This document shows, one piece after another, positions 22,615 through 29,648 of a DNA stretch of 64,000 nt (position 1 is the stretch's first letter; every line of letters begins with the position of its first letter). Under the pieces are notes generated by a model. That model worked only from the letters and a program-made list of their open reading frames with translations. It had not been told where the DNA came from and did not search any database. The DNA is from CAWBFD01 sp963788115 (GTDB taxonomy: Bacteria > Actinomycetota > Thermoleophilia > Solirubrobacterales > 70-9). Where the stretch lies: positions 124,001 through 188,000 of the forward strand of contig CAWBFD010000004.1 in NCBI GenBank assembly GCA_963788115.1. The letters are read 5' to 3'. A program made the position numbers and the translations under genes.

Positions 22615-23754
22615 ATGGACCTGCTCGAGTATCAGGGGAAGCAGCTCTTCGCCAGGCACACGGTGCCGGTCCCGGACGGCCGCCACGCGGCCACGGTGGA
22701 CGACGCGGTCGCCGCCGCCGAGGAGATCGGCTACCCCTGCGTGGTCAAGGCCCAGGTGCGGACGGGCAAGCGGGGGAAGGCCGGCGGGATCAAGGTCGCC
22801 AAGGATCGCGACGGGGCCAGGCGCCATTCCGAGGCGATCCTGGGGATGGACATCCGCGGGTTCACCGTCCACGACCTCTGGATCGAGCGCGCCTCCGAGA
22901 TCGACGCCGAGTACTACGCATCGATCATCCTCGACCGCTCCGAGAAGAAGCTCCTGGCGATGCTCTCACGCATGGGCGGCATGGACGTGGAGGAGATGGC
23001 GGAGCGGGATCCCGAAGCGCTCGTGCGCCGTCACATCGAGCCGGGCGCCGAGCTGGAGCTCGACGCGGCGCGAGAGATCGCTCGCGAGGCGCAGATCGAT
23101 GACGATGTCGTCGACGGCGTCGCCGAGCTGCTGGTGAAGCTGGCCGAGGTGGCGCTCGCGGAGGACGCGACCCTGATCGAGGTAAACCCGCTGATCGTCA
23201 CCTCGGATCGCGAGGTGGTCGCGCTCGATTCCAAGATCACGATCGACGGCAACGCTCTCTTCCGCCACGAGGAGTTGGCTGGCCTGACCGACAGGTCCGC
23301 CGAGGACCCGCAGGAGGCGATGGCCGAGGAGCGGGGCCTGACCTACGTGAAGCTCGGCGGCAACATCGGCATCCTCGGCAACGGCGCCGGCCTCTGCATG
23401 TCGACGCTCGACGTCGTCGCCCAGGCGGGGGGAGATCCCGCCAACTTCCTCGACGCCGGCGGCGGCTCCAAGGCCGAGACGATCGTCGACGCGCTCGAGG
23501 TGATCACCTCGGATCCAAAGGTCGACGCCGTCCTCTTCAACATCTTCGGCGGGATCACCCGCTGCGACGAGATCGCCAAGGGGATCATCGAGGCGTCGGG
23601 CCGGATCGAGATCTCGGTACCGCTGGTGGTGCGCCTCGACGGCACCAACTCCGAGCTCGGCTTGGGAATTCTGGCGGACGCGCAGCTGCCCGACCTCCAT
23701 GTCGAGAAGACCATGCTGGGCGCGGCGGAGCGGGTGGTGGTGCTCGCCCGGTGA
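22615..23754 (+). CDS. sucC: Succinyl-CoA ligase subunit beta
   Basis: A 379-residue ATP-grasp subunit with the family start MDLLEYQGKQLFARHTVPVP, the VKAQVRTGKRGKAGGIK nucleotide-binding segment, the IEVNPL motif near residue 185, and the C-terminal CoA-ligase half with NIFGGITRCDEIAKG. With the alpha subunit it converts succinyl-CoA, ADP (or GDP) and phosphate to succinate, nucleoside triphosphate and CoA in the TCA cycle. Length and motifs are normal. Its whole 5' region is an inverted-repeat element (22446-22613). Confidence 0.96.
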   Translation: MDLLEYQGKQLFARHTVPVPDGRHAATVDDAVAAAEEIGYPCVVKAQVRTGKRGKAGGIKVAKDRDGARRHSEAILGMDIRGFTVHDLWIERASEIDAEYYASIILDRSEKKLLAMLSRMGGMDVEEMAERDPEALVRRHIEPGAELELDAAREIAREAQIDDDVVDGVAELLVKLAEVALAEDATLIEVNPLIVTSDREVVALDSKITIDGNALFRHEELAGLTDRSAEDPQEAMAEERGLTYVKLGGNIGILGNGAGLCMSTLDVVAQAGGDPANFLDAGGGSKAETIVDALEVITSDPKVDAVLFNIFGGITRCDEIAKGIIEASGRIEISVPLVVRLDGTNSELGLGILADAQLPDLHVEKTMLGAAERVVVLAR

Positions 23755-23827
23755 GCGCGAGGCAGTACAAGGGGAGGGTGTGGCGGGGAGCCTGGATTCT
23801 GGGCCGAGCGCGAACGAGTTGGTGGCC

Positions 23828-24706
23828 ATGAGCATCGTCGTCGGAGAAGAGACGAAGCTCGCCGTCTCCGGCCTGACCGGCCGCGAGGGCTCCTTCCACG
23901 GTCTCCGAAACCGCGATTACGGCACCGCGGTGGTTGCGGGCGTCACCCCGGGCAAGGGCGGCGAGGACGTGGAGGGGATCCCCGTCTTCGACACCATCCG
24001 GGAGGCAGTCGCCGAGCGCGGGGCCAACACGTCGATGATCGTCGTCCCGGCCCGATTCGCTGCGGGCGCGATCGAGGAGGCGATCGAGGCCGGGGTCGAG
24101 ACGGTAGTCGCGATCACCGAGGGGATCCCGGTGCTCGACATGCTTCGCGTCTACTGGCGGGCGAGGGACGCGGGAGTGCGCCTGATCGGCCCCAACTGCC
24201 CCGGCGTGCTGTCGCCGGGCAAGGCGAACGTCGGGATCATCCCGGCGCAGTTCTTCGACCCCGGCTCGATCGGGGTGGTGTCGAGGTCGGGCACCCTCAC
24301 GTACCAGATCGGGAACGAGCTCAAGCAGGCAGGAACCGGCAACTCCTCGATCGTCGGCATCGGGGGTGACCCGATCGTCGGCTCCGACTTCATCGACCTC
24401 CTCGAGCTGTTCGAGGACGACCAGGAGACCGAGCTGATCGTCATGGTCGGCGAGATCGGCGGTGACGCCGAGGAGCGAGCCGCCGAGTACATCGCCGAGT
24501 CGATGTCGAAGCCGGTCGTCGCCTACATCGCGGGCTTCACGGCCCCGCCGGGCAAGCAGATGGGCCACGCCGGCGCGATCATCTCCGGTTCATCCGGGAC
24601 GGCCGAGGCGAAGAAGAAGGCGCTGGAGGCCAAGGGCGTGCGGGTCGGGCGATCGCCGACCGAGACCGCGACGCTGGCGGTCGACGCCCTCAAGACCGCC
24701 GCCTGA
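23828..24706 (+). CDS. sucD: Succinyl-CoA ligase subunit alpha
   Basis: A 292-residue subunit with the CoA-binding Rossmann motif SGLTGREGSFH near residues 14-24, GGVTPGKGG-like AGVTPGKGGEDVEG, and the ligase region with the phospho-histidine in GKQMGHAGAIISGSSGTA. ATG 23828 gives the usual N-terminus MSIVVGEETK. A GTG at 23780 with a purine-rich AAGGGGAGG just before it would add 16 residues and has the better ribosome site, so the real start is uncertain. It forms the heterotetramer with SucC, 73 nt upstream. Confidence 0.95.
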   Translation: MSIVVGEETKLAVSGLTGREGSFHGLRNRDYGTAVVAGVTPGKGGEDVEGIPVFDTIREAVAERGANTSMIVVPARFAAGAIEEAIEAGVETVVAITEGIPVLDMLRVYWRARDAGVRLIGPNCPGVLSPGKANVGIIPAQFFDPGSIGVVSRSGTLTYQIGNELKQAGTGNSSIVGIGGDPIVGSDFIDLLELFEDDQETELIVMVGEIGGDAEERAAEYIAESMSKPVVAYIAGFTAPPGKQMGHAGAIISGSSGTAEAKKKALEAKGVRVGRSPTETATLAVDALKTAA

Positions 24707-24775
24707 GGACTGGCGCTTTGATAAGCAAATGCTCGCACTTTGCGAACACTTCGCATACGTTCTCCGAAAGTCTGA

Positions 24776-24781
24776 TAGCCT
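24776..24781 (+). promoter_or_regulatory. -10 hexamer of the riboswitch transcript
   Basis: TAGCCT ends 7 nt before the first base of the riboswitch P1 stem at 24789, which places the transcription start at the 5' edge of the RNA element. Confidence 0.55.
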
Positions 24782-24788
24782 GCCGCGC

Positions 24789-24916
24789 GCTTAATCCGCT
24801 GAGTCCCCGCCTACATACCGCGGGGAGCGGGGGACCCACTGTGTGGGGCGAATCGCCGGCATCTGCCGCGTAGCGCCGTCTCGTTCGGCGCGAGCCCGTC
24901 AGCTAACCCCGTAAGC
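24789..24916 (+). ncRNA. Cyclic-di-AMP riboswitch (ydaO/yuaA class)
   Basis: The 128-nt leader shows the conserved ydaO-class order: TTAATCCGCTGAG near the 5' end, GCGGGGGACCCAC, GGGGCGAATC, and the 3' block CGAGCCCGTCAGCTAACCCC followed by GTAAGC. The ends GCTTA (24789-24793) and TAAGC (24912-24916) pair as P1. In actinobacteria this class commonly controls Rpf-like cell-wall hydrolases, switching expression off when c-di-AMP is high. The ATG of just such a gene follows 13 nt downstream, so the switch probably acts by terminating transcription or hiding the start. Confidence 0.9.
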
Positions 24917-24929
24917 AGACGAACGAGTT

Positions 24930-25391
24930 ATGAACGAGCACAAGTCCCGCCGTTCGGCGGCATCCGAAACCCGATCCACCCGCGCAGGCTGGCGCTCCCC
25001 CCAGCGCCTTCGCGTCGGCCTGGCCGGCGCCGTTGCGCTGGCGATGACGGTGGTCGTGGTCGCGGCGACCTCGGCCGCGGGAGAGAGCGGGGGCTTTGGG
25101 CTCAGCTCCGCATCCGAGGGCGGGCGCTACGCGCGGCTCTGGGAAGACCTCGGGCGCAAGAACAAGCGCTGGGCTCGCCAGACGAGCGATTGCGAGTCAG
25201 GGGGGAACGCGAAGATCCACGGTGGCGGCGGCACGTACCACGGCGCGTTTCAATTTCTGAAGTCGACCTGGCGGCACGCACCGAAGTCGCCGGGTGGAGA
25301 CCCGCACCGCTACAGCTGGAAGACCCAGGCCGTCGTCGCGGTCTACATGAAGAAGCGCGACGGCGCCGGCGCCTGGCCCAACTGCGGTTAG
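24930..25391 (+). CDS. Secreted Rpf-like transglycosylase
   Basis: A 153-residue secreted protein. A basic N-terminus is followed by a signal/transmembrane segment (GLAGAVALAMTVVVVAATSA, about residues 31-50). The C-terminal about 80 residues are a transglycosylase-like resuscitation-promoting-factor domain with the catalytic Glu in SDCESGGN, the YHGAFQFLKSTW core, and a second Cys in PNCG likely to pair with the first. Rpf proteins cleave peptidoglycan glycan strands and promote growth or resuscitation. Its c-di-AMP riboswitch links it to cell-wall and osmotic homeostasis. Confidence 0.92.
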   Translation: MNEHKSRRSAASETRSTRAGWRSPQRLRVGLAGAVALAMTVVVVAATSAAGESGGFGLSSASEGGRYARLWEDLGRKNKRWARQTSDCESGGNAKIHGGGGTYHGAFQFLKSTWRHAPKSPGGDPHRYSWKTQAVVAVYMKKRDGAGAWPNCG

Positions 25392-25400
25392 CCCATCCGG

Positions 25401-25420
25401 CGCTCGGACTGATCCGAGCG
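25401..25420 (+). terminator. Hairpin terminator after the Rpf-like gene
   Basis: Perfect 8-bp arms CGCTCGGA / TCCGAGCG with a 4-nt loop begin 9 nt after the stop codon. There is no U-tract, as is usual in high-GC actinobacteria. Confidence 0.55.
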
Positions 25421-25512
25421 GGGATCGCCTGCGAACTGGTTGATGTATGCGCCGTCGCGGCAGCGTCGAACTGGCGATGCGGCGGGCGGCCCACAACCAG
25501 TCGGAGGTCACC

Positions 25513-25629
25513 ATGCGAAAGATTCGTCGATCCCTGATCGCCACCGTGACGGTCGTGGCGGTCATGGTCATGTCCGCGGCTACCGCAAGCGCTGCCACCG
25601 CGATCGAGTACGGACTGATTGCCGGGTAG
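25513..25629 (+). CDS. 38-residue Flp-pilin-like peptide (truncated)
   Basis: ATG 25513 lies 5 nt after a strong GGAGG. The peptide has a basic N-terminus (MRKIRRSL), a hydrophobic stretch rich in Val/Met/Ala, and then ATAIEYGLIAG immediately before the stop. ATAIEYGLIA is the signature of Flp/Tad-type pilins at the prepilin-peptidase site, where normally a further 25-30 hydrophobic residues follow. Here the order is reversed, with the hydrophobic stretch before the motif, and the protein stops straight after it. Either the gene is a truncated pilin or the downstream part was lost by mutation. No tad genes are visible nearby. Confidence 0.5.
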   Translation: MRKIRRSLIATVTVVAVMVMSAATASAATAIEYGLIAG

Positions 25630-25716
25630 GCCGCCCTTGGCGGGGAGAGCTCGCGGTGGCCGGCCTGGCTGTTTGGCGCCTTGTAGTCGCATAGCGGTGC
25701 AAGGCGCCGAGAGACC

Positions 25717-25722
25717 TATACT
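25717..25722 (+). promoter_or_regulatory. -10 hexamer for the aminotransferase
   Basis: TATACT, a near-consensus -10, ends 10 nt before ATG 25733, leaving at most a few untranslated bases. Confidence 0.5.
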
Positions 25723-25732
25723 CGGCCGCGCG

Positions 25733-26833
25733 ATGGCCCCCGACGCAATCAGCTTCGCGCGCGGCGCGCCCAGCCCCGACATCCTCCCGCACGAGGCGGT
25801 TCGCGAGGCGGCCGAGCGGGCGCTCCGCGACGACTGGGTGCGGGCCCTCTCCTACGGCACCGGCCGGGGGCACCTCGGCCTCTGCGAGTGGATCGCCGAG
25901 TTCGAGGGGGTGAAGCCCGATCAGGTGATGATCACCAACGGCTCGCTCGAGGCCGGCGCGATGCTGTTCGAGCACCTGGTCGCCGAGGGGACCGAGGTGA
26001 TCGTCGAGCAGCCCTCCTACGACCGGACGCTTCTGCTGCTGCGCCGCCGCGGCGCTCAGTTCCTGCCGGTTCCGCTGGAGGCGGACGGACTCTCGATCGA
26101 GATGCTGGAGCAGACGCTCGACCGGCGCTCGCCGCGGCTCGCCCACGTGATCCCGAACTTCCACAACCCGGCCGGATGCACGCTGTCGGTCGGGAAGCGC
26201 CATCGGCTGCTCGAGCTCGCCGCCGACAACGGGTTCGCGATCTTCGAGGACGATCCGTACGCCCTGGTGCACTTCGGGACCGAGCCGCCCGAGCAGATGT
26301 TCGCGATCGACGACGGGGAGCGGGTCATCTACTCCTCGTCGTTCTCGAAGACGGTGAGCCCGGGGGTCCGGGTGGGGTATCTGCTCGGGCCGGCCGAGAC
26401 GATCACCGCGCTCGCCAAGCGTGCGAACGAGACGTACATCTCGCCGAACATGCTCGCCGAGTCGATCGTGTTCGAGCTTGCCAAGTCGGGGGCGCTGGCG
26501 AGGAACATCGCGTTCGTCGGCAAGGCGCTTCGTGAGCGCCGTGACGCGCTGGCGACGGCGCTCTCCGAGCAGATTCCCGAGGCCGAGTTCGTGCTGCCGG
26601 AGGGCGGCTACTTCCTGTGGCTGGTTCTGCCCGAGGACGTCGACACGCCCGCGCTCCTCGAGGCCGCCGCCGACGAAGGCGTCTCGTTCATCGCTGGGCC
26701 TGACTTCATGCTCGAGGGGGGTCGCTCGAGCCTGCGGCTCTCGTTCGCGAGCGTGCCCGCGGAGGAGATCCCGGAGGGTGTCGCCCGTCTCGCGAGGTCG
26801 CTCGAACGGGTGCGCGCTGCGGCACCCGCGTAG
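25733..26833 (+). CDS. PLP-dependent aminotransferase, class I/II
   Basis: A 366-residue fold-type I aminotransferase of the MocR/2-aminoadipate transaminase-like group without a DNA-binding domain. Visible are the GTGRGHLGLCEWIAE substrate loop, TNGSLEAGAMLF, the NFHNPAGCTLS and EDDPYALVHF segments, and the PLP-binding Lys in YSSSFSKTVSPGVRVGYLLG near residue 205. It transfers amino groups between an amino acid and a 2-oxo acid; members include LysN-type and branched/aromatic transaminases. The start at ATG 25733 matches the family start and the -10 just upstream. It is a single-gene unit. Confidence 0.9.
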   Translation: MAPDAISFARGAPSPDILPHEAVREAAERALRDDWVRALSYGTGRGHLGLCEWIAEFEGVKPDQVMITNGSLEAGAMLFEHLVAEGTEVIVEQPSYDRTLLLLRRRGAQFLPVPLEADGLSIEMLEQTLDRRSPRLAHVIPNFHNPAGCTLSVGKRHRLLELAADNGFAIFEDDPYALVHFGTEPPEQMFAIDDGERVIYSSSFSKTVSPGVRVGYLLGPAETITALAKRANETYISPNMLAESIVFELAKSGALARNIAFVGKALRERRDALATALSEQIPEAEFVLPEGGYFLWLVLPEDVDTPALLEAAADEGVSFIAGPDFMLEGGRSSLRLSFASVPAEEIPEGVARLARSLERVRAAAPA

Positions 26834-27026
26834 CGACTCGATGGACAATCGGGGGCCCGCGATCCGGGACACCGGGACATACCCGCGAGCGAGATCGTCG
26901 GCGATATTTACCCGGTCGTTACACCGCGCTTAGGCTGCCGGCCTACGCTGGCGGCGATCTTGAGTGGCTCTCGCCTAAGAGCCAGATCGATTCAGTCCGA
27001 TCCGAGTTCAGGAGGTGTTGCAGGCG

Positions 27027-27227
27027 ATGACCCCGGTCTGGATGATCGAGGGCAACCAGAAGCTCGACCCGGTCAGCGAGAGGAACCTGGCCGAGCGCCG
27101 CTTCTCCGCCCTCGCGGCCGCGGTCCGCGAGCACGAGGCGACGGTGCGCCGCCGCGAGTACGCGATGCGTCCCCAGGACACGCACCTGTATCGCCGCCTG
27201 CGCCAGATCTGCGGCGACCCCGGCTGA
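27027..27227 (+). CDS. Small hypothetical charged protein
   Basis: A 66-residue ORF (ATG 27027, or TTG 27018/GTG 27015 nearer the GGAGG at 27011-27015). The sequence is strongly charged and helical (SERNLAERRFSALAAAVREH, then a basic region ending RRLRQICGDPG), starting with MTPVWMIEGNQK. The 5' region holds a hairpin TGGCTCT-CGCCTA-AGAGCCA at 26965-26984. Codon use looks genuine. I do not recognise a family. Confidence 0.5.
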   Translation: MTPVWMIEGNQKLDPVSERNLAERRFSALAAAVREHEATVRRREYAMRPQDTHLYRRLRQICGDPG

Positions 27228-27320
27228 GATGAGTGATTACACATCCCCACCCACCTGGATGACGCGCCTGGATATGGAATCAATCATCTGAGCGCTTCAA
27301 TCAAATAGGGCGGTAGCGTC

Positions 27321-27343
27321 GGCGCCGGGCGTAGCCCGGCGCC
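27321..27343. terminator. Bidirectional hairpin terminator
   Basis: Perfect 10-bp arms GGCGCCGGGC / GCCCGGCGCC with a 3-nt loop lie between the convergent small ORF (ends 27227) and the VOC gene (ends 27373). Confidence 0.6.
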
Positions 27344-27372
27344 GCGCGTTGGCCCACGCCCCGCCGACGCCC

Positions 27373-27780
27373 TCAGTCGCCGCTCGGGCTGCGGTGCACG
27401 GCCTCGACGTTGTTCCCGTCCGGGTCGAGGACGTACGCAGAGAAGTAGTCCATGTCCGGCGGCCCGTACTGCGGCCGCACGCCCGGGCCGCCGTTGTCGG
27501 TACCGCCTGCGCCTAGGCCGGCGGCGTGAAACGAGGAGACCTGCTCGCGGGTCGCCGCGAGGAACGCCAGGTGGACGCGTTCGCTCGCCGGACCATCCGC
27601 GCTCAGCGCCAGGTTCGCGAACGAGACCAGGTGCGGTGTGTCGAGCAGGAGCGGGATGCCGAGCGGCTCGAGCGCCTCGCCGTAGAAGGCCTTGCTCGTC
27701 TCGAGGTCGGCGACGCGGAGGTGGACATGGTCGAACACCGGCCTTGTCCAATCCCACTCCGCCGGATCCATCTGCTTCAT
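27373..27780 (-). CDS. VOC family protein
   Basis: A 135-residue glyoxalase-fold protein: FDHVHLRVADLETSKAFYGEAL at the start (His ligand in DHVHL), HLAFLAATREQVSSFH in the middle (second His), and DYFSAYVLDPDGNNVEAVH at the end (Glu ligand). All three metal-binding positions are therefore present. It may be an isomerase, dioxygenase or resistance protein; nothing narrows the substrate. It lies 11 nt downstream of the DtxR-type regulator on the same strand and may be cotranscribed. Confidence 0.85.
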   Translation of the reverse strand: MKQMDPAEWDWTRPVFDHVHLRVADLETSKAFYGEALEPLGIPLLLDTPHLVSFANLALSADGPASERVHLAFLAATREQVSSFHAAGLGAGGTDNGGPGVRPQYGPPDMDYFSAYVLDPDGNNVEAVHRSPSGD

Positions 27781-27791
27781 CGGTGTGCCGC

Positions 27792-28508
27792 CTAGCGCCC
27801 GTACCGGTCGCTCGAGATGACGAGCTGGTCCGGCAGCGGGGGCCGTGGGGGAGGAGAGGGATCGGCGCGGACCGACACGGTCTCAGCGACGCCGCGCGAG
27901 ACGACGTGGCGTCCCTCGTCGGACACGACCACGACCACCTGGTCATCGTCGCTCGACTCGACCGTGCCGTCGAGCTCGGGACGCAGTCCCGTGTCCTTCA
28001 GGTAATGAAGGATCTCCTCGGCCTCGTTCTCGAACCTCAGCACGCGCACCTTGGCGGCGGGCTCGACGTCGGCGAGCAGCACCCCCTGCTCGCGGATGCC
28101 CTCGACGATCGGATGGCCGTGCGGGCAGGTCCGCGCGTCGCCGATCGCCGCCAGCATCCGCTCCTCGAGCACCGGCGACATCGCGTGCTCGAGTCGCTCG
28201 GCCTCCTCGTGGACCTCGTCCCAGGGCACGCCGAGGACGTCGGTGAGGAAGCGCTCGATCAGCCGGTGCCGGCGGACGATCGCCCGGGCCTCGTCCCGCC
28301 CCTGTTCGGTGAAGGAGAGCGACTTGTCGTCGGCTCGCGAGACGTAGCCGTCCTCCATCAGGCGCCCGATCATCTCGTGGACCGTCGGCGGCGAGAGCTG
28401 CATCGCACGGGCGATGTTGGCGCCGGTGATGTCGAGGCCCGCCTCCTCGAGCCAGAACATGGACTGGAGGTACTCCTCCTCGGCCACGGTCGCGTGCTCG
28501 GCGCTCAC
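27792..28508 (-). CDS. DtxR/MntR-family metal-dependent regulator
   Basis: A 238-residue regulator with an N-terminal winged helix (EEEYLQSMFWLEEAG, then NIARAMQLSPPTVHEMIGRL), the dimerisation/metal domain (RHRLIERFLTDVLGV, EEAERLEHAMSP, CPHGHPI), and a C-terminal FeoA/SH3-like domain with an acidic-proline tail. The metal ligands expected in the family (E/H in EEAERLEH and the C-P-H-G-H segment) are visible. Such proteins repress iron- or manganese-uptake genes when metal-bound. The GTG start 28508 has TAGACT 7 nt upstream, adjoining the left end of the inverted-repeat element at 28521. Confidence 0.9.
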   Translation of the reverse strand: MSAEHATVAEEEYLQSMFWLEEAGLDITGANIARAMQLSPPTVHEMIGRLMEDGYVSRADDKSLSFTEQGRDEARAIVRRHRLIERFLTDVLGVPWDEVHEEAERLEHAMSPVLEERMLAAIGDARTCPHGHPIVEGIREQGVLLADVEPAAKVRVLRFENEAEEILHYLKDTGLRPELDGTVESSDDDQVVVVVSDEGRHVVSRGVAETVSVRADPSPPPRPPLPDQLVISSDRYGR

Positions 28509-28520
28509 ACGTTCGAGTCT

Positions 28521-28682
28521 AGTGCCACGTCAACCAATGGGCGCCCCGTTCTGACGGCTGCAGGGCATCGCCTGGCTGCGTCCTCAGTCGCCGAAATAGC
28601 GCTGCTATTCCGGCTCCCTGCGTCCTTGCCATGCTCGCCCTTCGCTCGCCAGAGACGGGCCCCCATTGGCGGACGCGGCACT
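28521..28682 (+). repeat. Inverted-repeat-bounded element (copy A)
   Basis: A 162-bp element fills the divergent gap between the DtxR-type and SDR genes. The terminal arms (28521-28553 and 28650-28682) are 33 bp each and complementary at about 26 positions. Inside lie block 1, TCGCCTGGCTGCGTCCTC (28568-28585), a variable hairpin (GAAATAGC / GCTATTCC around 28593-28611) and block 2, TGCGTCCTTGCCATGCTCGC (from 28619). Blocks 1 and 2 recur in the copies at 60879 and 37414 and are read in the frame of the downstream SDR gene as LAASSVA and SLPCSPFAR. Confidence 0.75.
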
Positions 28683-28694
28683 TGTCGTGCAAGG

Positions 28695-29507
28695 ATGCCC
28701 GCCGTGCGGATCGAGTCCCGAACCAGGGCGATCATCACCGGGGCCTCGCGCGGCATCGGCCGGGCCCTCGCCGTCGAGCTGGCGGCGCGGGGCGCCCGTC
28801 TCGGCCTGATCGCGCGCGGCAAGGAGGGACTCGAGCAGGTGGTCGCCGACCTGCCGCCGCCGGCCGAGGGCGAGCACCTGGCCCTGGCCGCGGACGTCGG
28901 GCGCCGGGCTCAGGTCGAGCGGGCGGTCCAGCGCTTCGCCAAGGGCGCGGGTGGGCTCGATCTGCTGGTCGCCAACGCGGGCATCGCCCACTACGCGTCC
29001 CTCGCCGAGCTCGAGACCAAGCAGGCGGAGGACATGGTGAAGGTGAACGTGCTCGGCCTGATCAACACGGTCCGCGCCGGGCTGCCGCCCCTGCTCGAGG
29101 GAGGGCGCGGCCACATCGTGGTTATGTCCTCGGGAGCGGCGCTCCGCAGCTTTCCGGGCGCGGCCGTCTACGGGGGCACCAAGGCGTTTGAGCGCGGATT
29201 CGCCGAGGCGCTCCGGCACGAGCTGGCGGGCACCGGGGTCAGCCTCACCACGGTCTATCCCGGCGAGGTTGCGACCGACCTGCACGCCCACGAGCGCGAC
29301 CGGATGCCGGACTGGTATCGAGCCGACGACGCACTCGCCCCGTCAGAGGTGGCCAGAGCGATAGTCGCCGCGGTGGAGGGGGACCGCCGCGCCGCGTACG
29401 TGCCGACCGCCGTCCGTGCGCTTGCCCTCAACGCGTTGTCGCCCCGCCTCGTCGACGAGATCCTGGCCCGCATTCGCGGCCCGAGCGCGGCCCCGCGGCG
29501 GGACTAG
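28695..29507 (+). CDS. Short-chain dehydrogenase/reductase
   Basis: A 270-residue classical SDR: NAD(P)-binding TGASRGIGRAL near residues 15-25, NAG in LVANAGIAHY, and catalytic Ser-Tyr-Lys in VMSSGAALRSFPGAAVYGGTKAF. The PG motif in VYPGEVATDL and a C-terminal membrane-affine helix resemble DltE/steroid-type SDRs. ATG 28695 is 13 nt past the right end of element A; the frame remains open through the element, so an upstream start inside it cannot be excluded. Substrate unknown. Confidence 0.88.
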   Translation: MPAVRIESRTRAIITGASRGIGRALAVELAARGARLGLIARGKEGLEQVVADLPPPAEGEHLALAADVGRRAQVERAVQRFAKGAGGLDLLVANAGIAHYASLAELETKQAEDMVKVNVLGLINTVRAGLPPLLEGGRGHIVVMSSGAALRSFPGAAVYGGTKAFERGFAEALRHELAGTGVSLTTVYPGEVATDLHAHERDRMPDWYRADDALAPSEVARAIVAAVEGDRRAAYVPTAVRALALNALSPRLVDEILARIRGPSAAPRRD

Positions 29508-29542
29508 GAATTCCGGGCCCGCGAGAGCCGGCTGCCCACCGT

Positions 29543-29608
29543 CCCGGCGCCCGGTCGCTGAAGGATTGATCCGGCCATAGCCGGACAAAGGCTTCAGTGG
29601 GCGCCGGG
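29543..29608. terminator. Large bidirectional palindromic terminator
   Basis: Nested inverted repeats between the convergent SDR and FAD-oxidoreductase genes: outer arms CCCGGCGCCC / GGGCGCCGGG, middle arms CTGAAG / CTTCAG, and an inner perfect hairpin TCCGGC-CATA-GCCGGA. The symmetry suits termination from both sides. Confidence 0.6.
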
Positions 29609-29648
29609 GTCAATTCCCGTCGGCCGAGGCGACTCCCGGGAGCTGATC

